From assembly GCA_009838735.1 (NCBI GenBank), contig VXQZ01000002.1:1-64000 (forward strand): a stretch of DNA of 64,000 nt, given 5' to 3'. Both the position numbers and the translations under genes were made by a program. The number at the start of each line of letters is the position of its first letter. The stretch's first letter is position 1. Positions 7,364 through 16,887 of this stretch are shown here, in pieces. The stretch comes from Chloroflexota bacterium. GTDB lineage: Bacteria; Chloroflexota; Dehalococcoidia; Bin125. The notes under the pieces were generated by a model. That model saw nothing but the letters and a program-made list of their open reading frames with translations, did not search any database and had not been told where the DNA came from.

Positions 7364-8467
7364 TCAGAACAGCAACCGACCCAGTCTCTTGCGGTACTCG
7401 ATGACCAGCGGTTGATCGTCCCCCAGGATTGAGAAGATGCCGAGCAGCGTTTTCCTGGCGGCTTCGTCCCCAGCGGACTTGTCGAGCTTGACCGACTCGA
7501 GCAGTTCGTCGAGTGCCTGCATCCACTGATTCTCGACGGCCAGCAGGCACCCGTGGCGGTAGCGAACCAGGGCATCTTCGGGATGCTGATCGACGGCGCG
7601 GCGAATCTCGTCGGCCTCGAACCCGTTGAGCGCCGCGTTGAGTTCCATCGAGGTGAACACGCTCTTGCTCATCGGGTGGTTGGGCCAGCGCCGCGCCAGC
7701 TCGGCTGCCCGATCCGTCTCACCCATTCGCAGCAGGATCGCAGCGAGCCCAACGCCTGCGGGCTCGTGGTTGGGGTCCTCTTCCAATGCCGACTCGAAGT
7801 GCAAGCGGGCGATCGGAATCTGGTTCTCCTGCATCATTCTGTAGCCCTCGGCAGCCTTGATGTCGGCCTCGGAGGGAATCAGCGAGTCATAGAACGCCCG
7901 GACCTGCTCTTCAGGAATCGCGCCGACGAACTTGTTGACCAGTTGACCGCCGACAAAAGCGAAGACGGCCGGGATGCCTTCGACCTGCAGCGCCTGGGCG
8001 ACCTGCGGATTTTCGTCGGTGTTGACCTTGACGAGTTGGATCTGACCATCTCGCTCGTACGCGAGCTTCTCCAGGATCGGTCCCAGGACGCGGCAGGGGC
8101 CGCACCAGGGCGCCCAACAATCGACCACGACAGGAATCTCGTGCGAACCCTGGATTACGTCCTCGGCGAAGGAGGCGTCACTGGCGTCGATGACCGCGGC
8201 CACATGCCCATCCAGGCCTGGCGGCTCGTCGGAAGCGATTGAATCGTCACGTTGGCTGGGTGGCGGGATTTCCCGAATCGGTATCGGCGCCGGAGGCGGC
8301 TCGGCCGGCGCCGGTTGCACGCGACGCATCGGTTGTCCGGAAGCCGAATAGATCACCGGCCCCGACGGCTGCTGCTGTTGCGGGGGAGGCGGAGGTCCGC
8401 CGCCAGGATTCCTGGGTTGCATGCGGTCGCGAGGGAACGGAATCGGATCGGGCGGACGCTGAGACAT
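7364..8467 (-). CDS. Thioredoxin-TPR protein, YbbN/CnoX-like
   Basis: A 367-aa protein in three parts: a proline- and glutamine-rich, probably disordered N-terminus (residues 1 to about 85), a thioredoxin domain with the classic WCGPC at 121-125 and a VEGIPAVFAF cis-proline segment, and a C-terminal helical repeat region typical of YbbN/CnoX co-chaperones. In that family the thioredoxin domain protects clients under oxidative stress and the TPR region passes them to chaperones. Most relatives have a degenerate active site, but here both cysteines are present, so reductase activity is possible. The long proline-rich extension is unusual for the family. Confidence 0.85.
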   Translation of the reverse strand: MSQRPPDPIPFPRDRMQPRNPGGGPPPPPQQQQPSGPVIYSASGQPMRRVQPAPAEPPPAPIPIREIPPPSQRDDSIASDEPPGLDGHVAAVIDASDASFAEDVIQGSHEIPVVVDCWAPWCGPCRVLGPILEKLAYERDGQIQLVKVNTDENPQVAQALQVEGIPAVFAFVGGQLVNKFVGAIPEEQVRAFYDSLIPSEADIKAAEGYRMMQENQIPIARLHFESALEEDPNHEPAGVGLAAILLRMGETDRAAELARRWPNHPMSKSVFTSMELNAALNGFEADEIRRAVDQHPEDALVRYRHGCLLAVENQWMQALDELLESVKLDKSAGDEAARKTLLGIFSILGDDQPLVIEYRKRLGRLLF

Positions 8468-8491
8468 GCGGCTCTCCGGAGGTTGGTCGGG

Positions 8492-8692
8492 CTACCAGTT
8501 GGTGTAGCGCTTGCGCTTGGGGAAGTTGGCAGAGCGGTTCTTGGTCGAGTTGTTCTCGACAATCGCAGAAACCACACGTTCCGCTTCCGCCTCGCACGCG
8601 GGACACGGATACGGCTCCGATGCGCGCGTCATCGGGCGGATCTTTTCGAAGCTTTCGCTGCACGTTTCGCAGCGGTAGGTGTAGACGGGCAT
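8492..8692 (-). CDS. FmdB-family zinc ribbon protein
   Basis: A 66-aa protein starting MPVYTYRCETC, with two knuckles (YRCETC and CPACEAE) that would bind one zinc, and a basic C-terminal tail (NFPKRKRYTNW). This is the usual form of FmdB/CxxC_CXXC_SSSS regulatory zinc ribbons; the actual role is generally unknown. The ATG at 8692 follows an AGGAGG ribosome site at good spacing, so I prefer it over an in-frame start 6 codons upstream. It lies 24 nt before the thioredoxin-TPR gene and may be co-transcribed with it. Confidence 0.85.
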   Translation of the reverse strand: MPVYTYRCETCSESFEKIRPMTRASEPYPCPACEAEAERVVSAIVENNSTKNRSANFPKRKRYTNW

Positions 8693-8732
8693 GTCTTCGG
8701 CCTCCTGCAACCGTTCGGCTATTGGAGCGAGT

Positions 8733-9608
8733 TTATCGCGCTCTCTCGCTGCGGTCGCGGCGCTGCAACGCGCGAGCCGCCGTGGAGACGTTCAGAGCCC
8801 GGGCGACCCCCTCAACGTCGTGCACGCGGACCACATGGGCGCCCATCCATGCGGCGAGGACGTTGAACGCAATGGTGGCTTCAATCATGCCTGGCCGGCC
8901 CTGTGCGTCGTGCGAGCGCAATGCGCCGTGGCCCAGCATCTCCGCCAGGAACCCCTTGCGAGAAGCGGAGATCAGCACGGGATGGCCCAGCGTGGCCAGA
9001 TTGGGGAGGTCAAGGAGCAATCTGAGATTGTCGTCGAGTCCTCGACCAAACTGAAATCCGGGATCGATCCAGACAGCGGGGGCGCCGGCAGCCTCGATTT
9101 CGGATGCGCGGCCACCGAGGTACTCGCGCACCTCAGTCGCGACGTCCTCGTACTGGTGAGCCACCTCGCGGTGGCGCTGCGGTCGGCCGCGCATGTGCAT
9201 CACAGCAATCGGCGTTTTCGTCTCGACCGCCACCTCGACGGTCTCGGGGTCGGCTCCGGTGATGTCGTTGATCAGGTGCGCGCCGGCCGCGACGGCCGCG
9301 CGTGCCACAGCGGCGGTCCAGGTATCGACCGAGACAAGATGTCCCTCGGCGACCAACGACTCAATGACGGGCACGACTCGGGCGATCTCCTGATCGGCCG
9401 AGACCTGCGCCGCGCCGGTGCGGGTCGACTGGGCGCCGACGTCGATCATCGCAGCGCCTGCTTCTCTCAGCGCGGCGGCCCGACGCGGGGCGTCGCCGAC
9501 ATCGACGACGGAATCCGATACTGGCGAGTCGGTGGCGACGTTGAGAATGCCCATCACCAGGCACTGATCGGTCGCATCGAGGGTCTGGCCGCCCAATTCG
9601 ATCAGCAC
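8733..9608 (-). CDS. folP: Dihydropteroate synthase, divergent
   Basis: A 291-aa TIM-barrel protein of the pterin-binding family. Dihydropteroate synthase joins p-aminobenzoate to a pterin pyrophosphate in folate synthesis. Recognisable signatures are GILNVATDS near residue 23, IDVGAQSTRTGA, IDPGFQFGRGLDDN, SASRKGFL and RVHDV. Several positions normally invariant are changed: NVTPDSFSDGG reads NVATDSPVSDSV, STRPG reads STRTG, and FGK reads FGR. These segments form the pterin and sulfonamide pockets, so substrate or drug response may differ, or the protein may be a DHPS-like paralog. The GTG start lies 24 nt after the lpdA stop. Family call is firm, exact reaction less so. Confidence 0.75.
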   Translation of the reverse strand: MLIELGGQTLDATDQCLVMGILNVATDSPVSDSVVDVGDAPRRAAALREAGAAMIDVGAQSTRTGAAQVSADQEIARVVPVIESLVAEGHLVSVDTWTAAVARAAVAAGAHLINDITGADPETVEVAVETKTPIAVMHMRGRPQRHREVAHQYEDVATEVREYLGGRASEIEAAGAPAVWIDPGFQFGRGLDDNLRLLLDLPNLATLGHPVLISASRKGFLAEMLGHGALRSHDAQGRPGMIEATIAFNVLAAWMGAHVVRVHDVEGVARALNVSTAARALQRRDRSERAR

Positions 9609-9632
9609 GGGTCGGTCAACATGAGCGATGCC

Positions 9633-11066
9633 TCAACGCTTGCGGCTGAGATAGTGCGGGCTGCGTCCGAAGAAGACCTGGGCGGCCTCCATGATTGACT
9701 CATTGAGCGTCGGATGCGCGTGAATCGATTCTGCCAGGTCGGCAACTCGTGCGCCCAGTTCGACGGCCAACACACCTTCGCCGATCAGCTCGCCGGCGCC
9801 GGGACCGACGACTTGCATACCCAGGACACGCTCGGAACCGTTCTCTACGACGAGACGGGTGAGACCGTCGTTTCTTCCGGAGGCAGTTGCGCGTCCAAGC
9901 GCGGCCCAGGGGAAACTGACGGTGGCGGCGTCGATATCGAGCGATGTTGCGTCGGCCTGGGTGAGTCCGCACCAGGCGATCTCAGGATCGGTGAATATGA
10001 CGGCCGGCACGGCCAGCGGCCTGAACGCCGACGGTTCGCCGAGGATTGCTTCCACCGCTACCGACGCCTCAGCCGTTGCCTTGTGGGCCAACATCGGCTC
10101 GCCCGCGACATCGCCGATCGCGAAGATCGATGGTTCGGCAGTGCGTCGTTGGACGTCGGTGACGATGAATCCGTTGGCGTCGACGTGAGCCTGGGTCCGG
10201 TGCAATCCCAGTCCAGCGCTGTTCGGGCGGCGGCCGGTTGCGACCAGTACGCGATCGAAGCGCTCGCTGGTTTCGACGCCGTCCTGATCGGCGATCACGG
10301 CTTCAATGCCGCCTTCGACTTCGGACAGTGACACGACCGAAGTGTTCACGCGGATTGATTGGAAGCGAGAACGCAGGCTGCGTTCGAGGACTCGAACCAG
10401 CTCGCGTTCGACTCCCGTGAGGATCTGGGGCAGCGCCTCGACAACGGTGACTTCGGTGCCAAGTTCCGCATACACGGTTCCGAGTTCGAGACCGATGTAT
10501 CCGCCGCCGATCACCAAGAGGGAATCGGGAACATCGACCAGGGACAGCGCGTCGGTCGAGTCCATGACACGATCGGACTCAATCTGCAGCGCCCTCGGCA
10601 CAGCGGGGCTCGAGCCGGTTGCGACGATCAGTGCGTCGAAGTCCACGGGCAAGACCTCGCCGTTGGACTCGACATTGAGTTGGTTGGCGTCGCGGATACG
10701 TCCGTAACCCTGCTGGTACTGCACGTTGTGCTGGCGTCGCAGGAGCCCGAGGCCGTTGGTCATCTTGCGAACGACCCCGTCCTTCCAGTCCCGCAGCAGG
10801 TCGACGTCAATGGACGGTTCGCCGAAGTCGATGCCCCAATCCGCAGCGTGCCGCGTTTCGCGAATCAGTTTGGCGACGTGCAGGAGCGCCTTGGACGGAA
10901 TGCATCCTTCATACAGGCAGATGCCGCCCGGTTGCGGCCTGGTATCGACGAGGGTGACGTCGAGGCCTCGCTCGGCTGCGTGAAAGGCGGCCGGATAGCC
11001 GCCTGGACCGGCGCCGAGGACGACGAGGCGCATGCCGTCGTTCGCCGTTGAGGTTCCGTTGACCAT
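9633..11066 (-). CDS. lpdA: Dihydrolipoamide dehydrogenase (E3)
   Basis: A 477-aa flavoprotein that reoxidises dihydrolipoamide with NAD+ in the pyruvate dehydrogenase complex. FAD-binding GAGPGGY is at 18-24; the redox disulfide C50-LYEG-C55 lies in GGICLYEGCIPSK; a second GGGYIGLELG nucleotide motif is in the middle; and the catalytic His-Glu region HAHPTLNESIMEAA is near the C-terminus. Length is normal for the family. It is third in the order aceE-aceF-lpdA, with only 3 nt between the aceF stop and its ATG, so co-translation is likely. Confidence 0.95.
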   Translation of the reverse strand: MVNGTSTANDGMRLVVLGAGPGGYPAAFHAAERGLDVTLVDTRPQPGGICLYEGCIPSKALLHVAKLIRETRHAADWGIDFGEPSIDVDLLRDWKDGVVRKMTNGLGLLRRQHNVQYQQGYGRIRDANQLNVESNGEVLPVDFDALIVATGSSPAVPRALQIESDRVMDSTDALSLVDVPDSLLVIGGGYIGLELGTVYAELGTEVTVVEALPQILTGVERELVRVLERSLRSRFQSIRVNTSVVSLSEVEGGIEAVIADQDGVETSERFDRVLVATGRRPNSAGLGLHRTQAHVDANGFIVTDVQRRTAEPSIFAIGDVAGEPMLAHKATAEASVAVEAILGEPSAFRPLAVPAVIFTDPEIAWCGLTQADATSLDIDAATVSFPWAALGRATASGRNDGLTRLVVENGSERVLGMQVVGPGAGELIGEGVLAVELGARVADLAESIHAHPTLNESIMEAAQVFFGRSPHYLSRKR

Positions 11067-11069
11067 GCC

Positions 11070-12473
11070 CTAGCTCCCGAGCGCGAGCACGAGCGGCTGG
11101 CGAATGACGTCGGCGATCCAGGTCATGAAGCGGGCTCCGTCGGCGCCGTCCATCGCGCGATGGTCGAAGGTGAACGAGAGCGGCAGAATGCTGCGCGGCT
11201 CCCAGTCGTCCAACGGTTCCGACCAGACAGGACGGCGCTCGGCGCGTCCGATGCCGAGGATCGCGGTGTTGGGATGATGAATCACCGGGGTGAAGTGGCC
11301 GGTGCCCATGCCGCCCAGATTGGTCACGGTGAAACTGCTGCCGCGGAAGTCCTGCAACCCAAGGTCGCCTGACCGGGCGCGCTCGGAGATATCCGTCAAC
11401 TCGACCGAGATCTCGATGATGTTCTTCTCGTCCACATCGCGAATCACCGGCACGACCAGTCCTCGCGGCGTATCGACGGCGACGCCGAGGTGGACATAAT
11501 GCTTGAGGACCATTTCATCCGCTTCGGCGTCGATGGAGCTGTTCACCTGCGGGTGCGCCTTCAGCGCAGCCGCTGTGATCTTGAGCAGGATCGCGGTGAT
11601 GGTCAGGCGTCCGCCGGCTTCTTCGGCGCGCTCCCGGTAGTCGCTGCGCACCTGTTCCAGTTCGGTCACGTCGGCGGTGTGGAAGAGCGTGACATGGGGG
11701 ATCTCGTGCCACGACGCCGCCATGTTGCGCTTGATCGTGCGCCGCAGACGCGACATTGGCACACGTTCGACCGAGCCGAACTCGGAGAAGTCCGGTAGCG
11801 GTCCGGGTGACCGAGCGGAATGAACAGGGTCGGGCGCTTGCGCCGGAGTCTCGCGCGAGTGACGCTTAACGTCGGCCAGATCGATCCGTCCCCCGGGGCC
11901 GCTGCCCGGGACCGTGCGAATGTCGACGCCGATCTCGCGGGCAAATCGCCTGACCGAGGGCGAAGCGAAGACGGGGCGGGATTCCAGATCGCCCTCGACC
12001 AACGGAGGCCGAGCGGCCGGCGGGACGCGCAGGATGGGCGCTGGATGATCGCGGGTGTCCTGCAGCGGTTGTGGTTCAGGCTCCCGAGGCGGAGGCGATT
12101 CGGTGGCGGCCGCAGACGAGGCCGGCGGTTCATCGGGATCGGGCAAATCGGCTGCGTCGGGAATGACGATTGGCTCAGCGGGCTCGGAAACGGGCGGTGT
12201 TGCCGGCGCTGCGTCCTCCGTAGACGTGACACTGATCACGGGATCGCCCGGGCGAATGGTGTCTCCGGGGCGAACGTGAATCTCGGTCACGGTACCCGCG
12301 ACCGGCGAGGGGAGATCGAGTGTTGCTTTCTCCGTCTCGATCTCAACGATCGGCTGTTCAATGGCAATCAGGTCGCCGACGCTGACGTAGATCTGGAGCA
12401 CATCCGCCTCTTCGATGTCCTCGCCCAGATCGGGCAAGAGCACGGCGCCGGCGTCGGATGCGGTCGTCGTCAT
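11070..12473 (-). CDS. aceF: Pyruvate dehydrogenase E2, dihydrolipoamide acetyltransferase
   Basis: A 467-aa E2 core protein. It has one lipoyl domain (residues 10-80) with the lipoylated lysine K49 in IETEKATLDLP, then a flexible Pro/Ala/Glu-rich linker (about 85-165), a peripheral-subunit-binding domain (169-205) with GSGPGGRI, and the acyltransferase domain from about 230. The active-site motif HRAMDGADG is close to the C-terminus (H438). It transfers acetyl from lipoyl to CoA. Having one lipoyl domain differs from the three of E. coli AceF. It lies between aceE (9-nt gap) and lpdA. The lipoyl group must be attached by the LipB/LipA pair encoded divergently. Confidence 0.95.
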   Translation of the reverse strand: MTTTASDAGAVLLPDLGEDIEEADVLQIYVSVGDLIAIEQPIVEIETEKATLDLPSPVAGTVTEIHVRPGDTIRPGDPVISVTSTEDAAPATPPVSEPAEPIVIPDAADLPDPDEPPASSAAATESPPPREPEPQPLQDTRDHPAPILRVPPAARPPLVEGDLESRPVFASPSVRRFAREIGVDIRTVPGSGPGGRIDLADVKRHSRETPAQAPDPVHSARSPGPLPDFSEFGSVERVPMSRLRRTIKRNMAASWHEIPHVTLFHTADVTELEQVRSDYRERAEEAGGRLTITAILLKITAAALKAHPQVNSSIDAEADEMVLKHYVHLGVAVDTPRGLVVPVIRDVDEKNIIEISVELTDISERARSGDLGLQDFRGSSFTVTNLGGMGTGHFTPVIHHPNTAILGIGRAERRPVWSEPLDDWEPRSILPLSFTFDHRAMDGADGARFMTWIADVIRQPLVLALGS

Positions 12474-12482
12474 TGAGATGTC

Positions 12483-15179
12483 CTAACGCAGCGTCGGATC
12501 CGGCCGAGACGTGTCGATGCCGAGGCTGTCGCGCGCCTTGACGAGCAGGTCGCCGTCGACCTCGTCGCGTCGGTTGAGGGCGCTCAACGCGGACCAGGCC
12601 ACGTGGTTGGCGTCGACTTCGAAGAAGTCGCGCAACGCCTCCCGAGTATCCGAGCGGCCGAAACCGTCGGTGCCGAGCGCGGTCAATGGTCCGGGCAACC
12701 AGCGGGCGACCAGGTCGGGCAGCGACGACGTGTAGTCAGTGGCCGCAACGATCGGAGCGTCGCATCCGTTGAGCGAAGTTTCCAACCAGGACTCACGCCC
12801 CTGTTCAAAGGGATGCAGTCGATTCCAGCGATCCGTCTGCAACGCCTCCCGCCGGAGCTCGGTATAGGACGTGACGGACCAGACGTCGGCGCGAACGCCG
12901 AAGTCGTCTCGCAAGATGCGCTGCGCACGCCTGACTTCGTTGAGAATCGGCCCGCTGCCGAACAGGCGAACCTGTGGCGATTCAACGGGCGAGAGCGGAT
13001 AGATGCCTCGCAGAATCCCCTCCCGCACAATCTCCGACTCCGGCATCGGCGGTTGAACATAGGATTCGTTCTCGACCGTGACGTAGTAGTAGATGCTCTC
13101 ATCCTCATCGTGCATGCGGCGGATGCCTTCCTGCACGATGACCGCCAGCTCGTAGGCATACGCCGGGTCATAGGCGACAAGATTGGGGATCACCGACGCC
13201 AGCATGTGGCTGTGACCGTCCTGATGTTGCAGACCCTCGCCGTTCAGAGTTGTCCGTCCAGCGGTGGCGCCGATCAGGAAGCCGCGCGCGCGGGAATCCC
13301 CGGCGGCGAATGCGAGATCGCCGAAGCGTTGCAGGCCGAACATCGAGTAGAAGATGAAAAACGGGATCATCGGCACTTTGAGGGACGAGTAGGCCATCCC
13401 TCCGGCGATGAACGACGACATGGCGCCGGCCTCGGTGATTCCTTCTTCCAGAATCTGGCCGTCCCGCGATTCCTTGTAGTAGAGCAACCGATCCGAGTCG
13501 ACTGGCTCGTACAGCTGACCGGTCGAGGCATAGATGCCAAACTCCCGGAACATGCCTTCCATACCAAACGTGCGCGACTCGTCCGGCACAATCGGGACGA
13601 TGTGTTCGCCGAGGTCGCGGTCACGCATCAGGCGACTGAGCATCCGGACGAAGCCCATGGTGGTCGACGCCTCGCGTTCGCCCGTTCCCTCGTGGAACTC
13701 GGAAAACGTCTCGTCGGGCGGAGATGTCAGGTGCGACTTGGGCGAGCGCCGCTCCGGCACGTGCCCGCCGAGCGCTTCGTTGCGAGCGGCGACGTAGGTT
13801 GCCTCGCGACTGTCCTTCGACGGACGGTAGAGCGGAGCTCCGACGACTTCGGCGTCGGAGAGCGGAATCGCGAACCGGTCGCGGAACTGCATCAACTCGC
13901 GTTCATTGAGTTCCTTCTGTTGATGGGTGATGTTGCGGCCTTCGCCGGCTTCGCCCAGGCCGTAGCCCTTGATCGTGCGGGCCAGGATGACCGTGGGCGC
14001 GCCGCGATGGTTGCTCGCCGCGTGGTAGGCGGCGTGGACCTTGAGCGGATCGTGACCCCCGAGCCGCATCCGCCAGAGCTCGTCGTCGGAGATGTTGTCG
14101 ACCATCCGCAGCAGTCTCGGGTCGACGCCCCAGAAATGCTTACGGATGTAACTGCCGCCGGCGACGGTGTACTTCTGGTACTCCCCGTCCACGACCTCGC
14201 CCATGCGCTGGACCAGCAAGCCGTGCTCGTCACGAGCAAGCAGCTGGTCCCACTCCGAACCCCAGATCACTTTGATTACGTTCCAGCCCACCCCGCGGAA
14301 GACGGCTTCCAGTTCCTGGATGATCTGACCATTGCCGCGCACCGGACCGTCGAGGCGCTGGAGATTGCAGTTGACGACAAAGATCAGGTTGTCCAACTCT
14401 TCGCGAGAGGCGAGCGCGATCGATCCCAGCGTTTCGGGCTCGTCGGTCTCACCGTCGCCGAGGAAACACCAGACCTTCCGATCGGTCGGCTCCAGAAGGT
14501 CGCGGTTTTCGAGGTACCGAATGAACCGCGCCTGATAGATCGCCTGGATCGGTCCGAGCCCCATCGAGACGGTGGCGAACTGCCAGTAATCATCCATCAG
14601 CCAGGGATGCGGATACGACGGTAAGCCCCCAGACAGTTCACGGCGGAACTTGTGCAACTGATCGGGCGACAGCCGCCCCTCAACGTAGCTGCGGGCATAG
14701 ATTCCGGGCGCCGAATGGCCCTGGAAGTAGATCATGTCGCCGCCGCTGGCGTGATCCTGACCGCGGAAGAAGTGATTGAAGCCGACTTCGTACAACGTCG
14801 CCGCCGACGCGTAGGTCGAAATGTGCCCGCCGATGCCGTGATTGTTCTGGTTCGCTTCGACAACCATCGCCATCGCGTTCCAGCGAATGATCGATTTGAT
14901 TCGCCGTTCGATATCAAGATCGCCGGGATACGGCGGCTGCTTCTCAATCGGAATGGTGTTCACATAGGGCGTCTGAGACGTCACCGGCAGGCGGATGCCG
15001 GATCGCTGAGCCTCGATCTGCAGCGTCTGAAGCAAGCGTGACACACGCTCTGGCCCGCGTCGCCGGGCGACGTCCCTGAGCGAGTCAATCCAGTCGTTCG
15101 TCTCCAGCCAATCGTCGGCTCCGGCCGCCTCGGTCGCGCGAGCAAGCGCCGTATGCCACGGAGATTCGGAGATGGTCAT
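12483..15179 (-). CDS. aceE: Pyruvate dehydrogenase E1, homodimeric type
   Basis: An 898-aa single-chain E1 that decarboxylates pyruvate with thiamine diphosphate and reductively acetylates the E2 lipoyl arm. The AceE pattern is clear: [20 protein letters not shown] near residue 120, the ThDP/Mg segment [14 protein letters not shown] in the first half, and a transketolase-like second half with [10 protein letters not shown] and [17 protein letters not shown]. The size matches the homodimeric family (about 890 aa), unlike the alpha2beta2 E1 found in many Gram-positive bacteria. It heads the operon aceE-aceF-lpdA and is divergent from lipB with a 94-nt promoter region. A TAGACT hexamer 9 nt before the ATG suggests little or no leader. 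Confidence 0.96.
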   Translation of the reverse strand: MTISESPWHTALARATEAAGADDWLETNDWIDSLRDVARRRGPERVSRLLQTLQIEAQRSGIRLPVTSQTPYVNTIPIEKQPPYPGDLDIERRIKSIIRWNAMAMVVEANQNNHGIGGHISTYASAATLYEVGFNHFFRGQDHASGGDMIYFQGHSAPGIYARSYVEGRLSPDQLHKFRRELSGGLPSYPHPWLMDDYWQFATVSMGLGPIQAIYQARFIRYLENRDLLEPTDRKVWCFLGDGETDEPETLGSIALASREELDNLIFVVNCNLQRLDGPVRGNGQIIQELEAVFRGVGWNVIKVIWGSEWDQLLARDEHGLLVQRMGEVVDGEYQKYTVAGGSYIRKHFWGVDPRLLRMVDNISDDELWRMRLGGHDPLKVHAAYHAASNHRGAPTVILARTIKGYGLGEAGEGRNITHQQKELNERELMQFRDRFAIPLSDAEVVGAPLYRPSKDSREATYVAARNEALGGHVPERRSPKSHLTSPPDETFSEFHEGTGEREASTTMGFVRMLSRLMRDRDLGEHIVPIVPDESRTFGMEGMFREFGIYASTGQLYEPVDSDRLLYYKESRDGQILEEGITEAGAMSSFIAGGMAYSSLKVPMIPFFIFYSMFGLQRFGDLAFAAGDSRARGFLIGATAGRTTLNGEGLQHQDGHSHMLASVIPNLVAYDPAYAYELAVIVQEGIRRMHDEDESIYYYVTVENESYVQPPMPESEIVREGILRGIYPLSPVESPQVRLFGSGPILNEVRRAQRILRDDFGVRADVWSVTSYTELRREALQTDRWNRLHPFEQGRESWLETSLNGCDAPIVAATDYTSSLPDLVARWLPGPLTALGTDGFGRSDTREALRDFFEVDANHVAWSALSALNRRDEVDGDLLVKARDSLGIDTSRPDPTLR

Positions 15180-15188
15180 CGTAATCTC

Positions 15189-15194
15189 AGTCTA
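15189..15194 (-). promoter_or_regulatory. -10 TAGACT for aceE operon
   Basis: TAGACT lies 9 nt upstream of the aceE ATG, the same hexamer as before the selenoprotein operon and rnc. It predicts a very short or absent 5' leader. Confidence 0.45.
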
Positions 15195-15273
15195 CCCATC
15201 CTGACGGGCGCCTCCCGCCGGGCAATCGACCGATAGATAGACTTAAACAAACGAAAACGAGTCTGGAACTGAT

Positions 15274-15984
15274 ATGTCAGCACTCGCGAACCGGGCCACT
15301 CTGGAACGCGAACAGCGAGGCATCGAGCGTTCCCAAATCGTTCAGCGCGCTCGTCTCGGGCTCGTCCCATACCTGACCGCTGATGCCTGGCAGCGCGTGC
15401 GCGCCCAACAGATCGCCAAGGGCGAGCGTCCGGAAATCGTCGTGCTCATGCAACACCAGGCCGTATACACACAGGGCCGACGGGGCGGTCGCGAGCACGT
15501 CCTGCATGCCCTGAATGCGCCGATTGTCGACACCGATCGTGGCGGCGATCTGACCTTTCACGGCCCTGGACAACTCGTGCTCTGGCCGCTGCTCAGGCTG
15601 CGCGAGCGCGGCATCGGGATTGCCAGGTACATACGAGGACTGGAAGAAATCGCCATCAGGACCGCGAGCGTATTCGGTGTCGATGCCGATCGAGTCTCAG
15701 GCCGTCCGGGAGCCTGGATCGCCAACCGGAAGCTGGCCAGCGTCGGCGTCCGCATCCAATCGGGAGTCAGCCGGCATGGCATGGCCTTCAACTGCAATGT
15801 CGACCTCTCCTGGTTCGATTCGATCCGCGCCTGCGGCATCGCCGACAGCACGGCGACATCATTGTCAGCAGAGTTGAAAACCCAGGTCACCGTCGCCGAG
15901 TGCGCCGCCGTGCTGGAACAATGCGTCGCCGAGGTGTTCGACCTGAAGCTGTCTCCGGTCAGCGGGTTGAGGATCGCCGAATGA
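15274..15984 (+). CDS. lipB: Octanoyl-ACP:protein octanoyltransferase
   Basis: A 236-aa LipB that moves octanoate from acyl carrier protein to the lipoyl domains of E2-type proteins, the first step of de novo lipoylation. Signatures are RGGDLTFHGPGQ at 89-100, GRPGAWI, the catalytic lysine in RKLASVGVRI, GMAFNCNVDL, and the acyl-thioester cysteine in IRACGI. The gene is divergent from aceE and its stop overlaps the lipA start (ATGA at 15981-15984). Confidence 0.95.
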   Translation: MSALANRATLEREQRGIERSQIVQRARLGLVPYLTADAWQRVRAQQIAKGERPEIVVLMQHQAVYTQGRRGGREHVLHALNAPIVDTDRGGDLTFHGPGQLVLWPLLRLRERGIGIARYIRGLEEIAIRTASVFGVDADRVSGRPGAWIANRKLASVGVRIQSGVSRHGMAFNCNVDLSWFDSIRACGIADSTATSLSAELKTQVTVAECAAVLEQCVAEVFDLKLSPVSGLRIAE

Positions 15985-16871
15985 CGAACCTGCGAGAGCG
16001 CAAGCCTCACTGGATCCGGGCCCAGTTCCCCGGCGGTGAGCGTTACGGCGAGATCGTTCAGCTGCTGCGTGACGAGACGCTCAACACCGTCTGCCAGGAG
16101 GCGCATTGCCCCAACATTGGTGAGTGTTTCAATCGCGGCACCGCGACGTTCATGATCCTCGGCGACACCTGCACCCGCGCCTGCGGATTCTGCGCCGTCA
16201 CCTCCGGCCGACCGGCGCCGATCGACTGGATGGAACCCAGCCGCCTGGCTGCGGCCGTCGAACGGCTGGGGCTCGCATATGTCGTCATCACCTCCGTCAA
16301 CCGCGACGATGTCGCCGACGGCGGCGCTCAGATCTTCGCCTCCTGCATTGAGCTGATCCGGCGTCGAAGCCCCGAGACTGCGGTCGAGGTCCTGATTCCC
16401 GATTTCGTCGGCAATTGGGACGCGCTGGCCACGGTCCTGGGGGCGGCGCCGACCGTTCTCAATCACAACGTTGAAACTGTTCGCCGGTTGTATCCGCGCG
16501 TTCGTTTCCAGGCGCGTTACGAGCGTTCGCTCGAGTTGTTGCAACGGGCATCCGCGTGGCAGCCGCACATACCGACGAAGACCGGATTCATGCTGGGACT
16601 CGGAGAGGAACGCAATGAAGTCTCCGAATTGCTGCGAGACCTTCGCAATGTCAATGTCGAACTGTTGACCGTCGGACAGTACCTGCGTCCCTCGGCCAAG
16701 CATTTGCCCGTCGCTCGCTACGCGCCTCCCGAGGAGTTCGAATCAATCCGCCAGGAAGCGCTCTCGCTCGGTTTCCGCCACGTCGAGTCCGGGCCAATGG
16801 TCCGCAGTTCGTATCACGCCGACGAACAGGCGCGCGCCGCTCAGCTCGTCGACGTCGAGCTGCATCGCTAG
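15981..16871 (+). CDS. lipA: Lipoyl synthase (radical SAM)
   Basis: A 296-aa enzyme that inserts two sulfurs into protein-bound octanoyl groups. Both iron-sulfur sites are visible: the auxiliary cluster C38-x4-C43-x5-C49 (CQEAHCPNIGEC) and the radical SAM cluster C64-x3-C68-x2-C71 (CTRACGFC). The C-terminal RSSYHA serine motif that binds the auxiliary cluster is intact. I chose the ATG at 15981 because it overlaps the lipB stop and gives the canonical N-terminus TNLRERKPHWIR; the open frame upstream has no family similarity. It works directly after LipB on AceF. Confidence 0.97.
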   Translation: MTNLRERKPHWIRAQFPGGERYGEIVQLLRDETLNTVCQEAHCPNIGECFNRGTATFMILGDTCTRACGFCAVTSGRPAPIDWMEPSRLAAAVERLGLAYVVITSVNRDDVADGGAQIFASCIELIRRRSPETAVEVLIPDFVGNWDALATVLGAAPTVLNHNVETVRRLYPRVRFQARYERSLELLQRASAWQPHIPTKTGFMLGLGEERNEVSELLRDLRNVNVELLTVGQYLRPSAKHLPVARYAPPEEFESIRQEALSLGFRHVESGPMVRSSYHADEQARAAQLVDVELHR

Positions 16872-16887
16872 ACCCCGATTTGGCCGA

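Noticed and set aside
6729-7550. A 273-codon minus-strand frame across the palindromic repeats
   Set aside because: It runs through two REP-like hairpins, giving phrases like VIPALSAGIS that arise from such repeats, and overlaps two better genes.
12603-14624. A 673-codon frame on the plus strand inside aceE
   Set aside because: It is the complement of a well-conserved enzyme gene in GC-rich DNA and has no family similarity.
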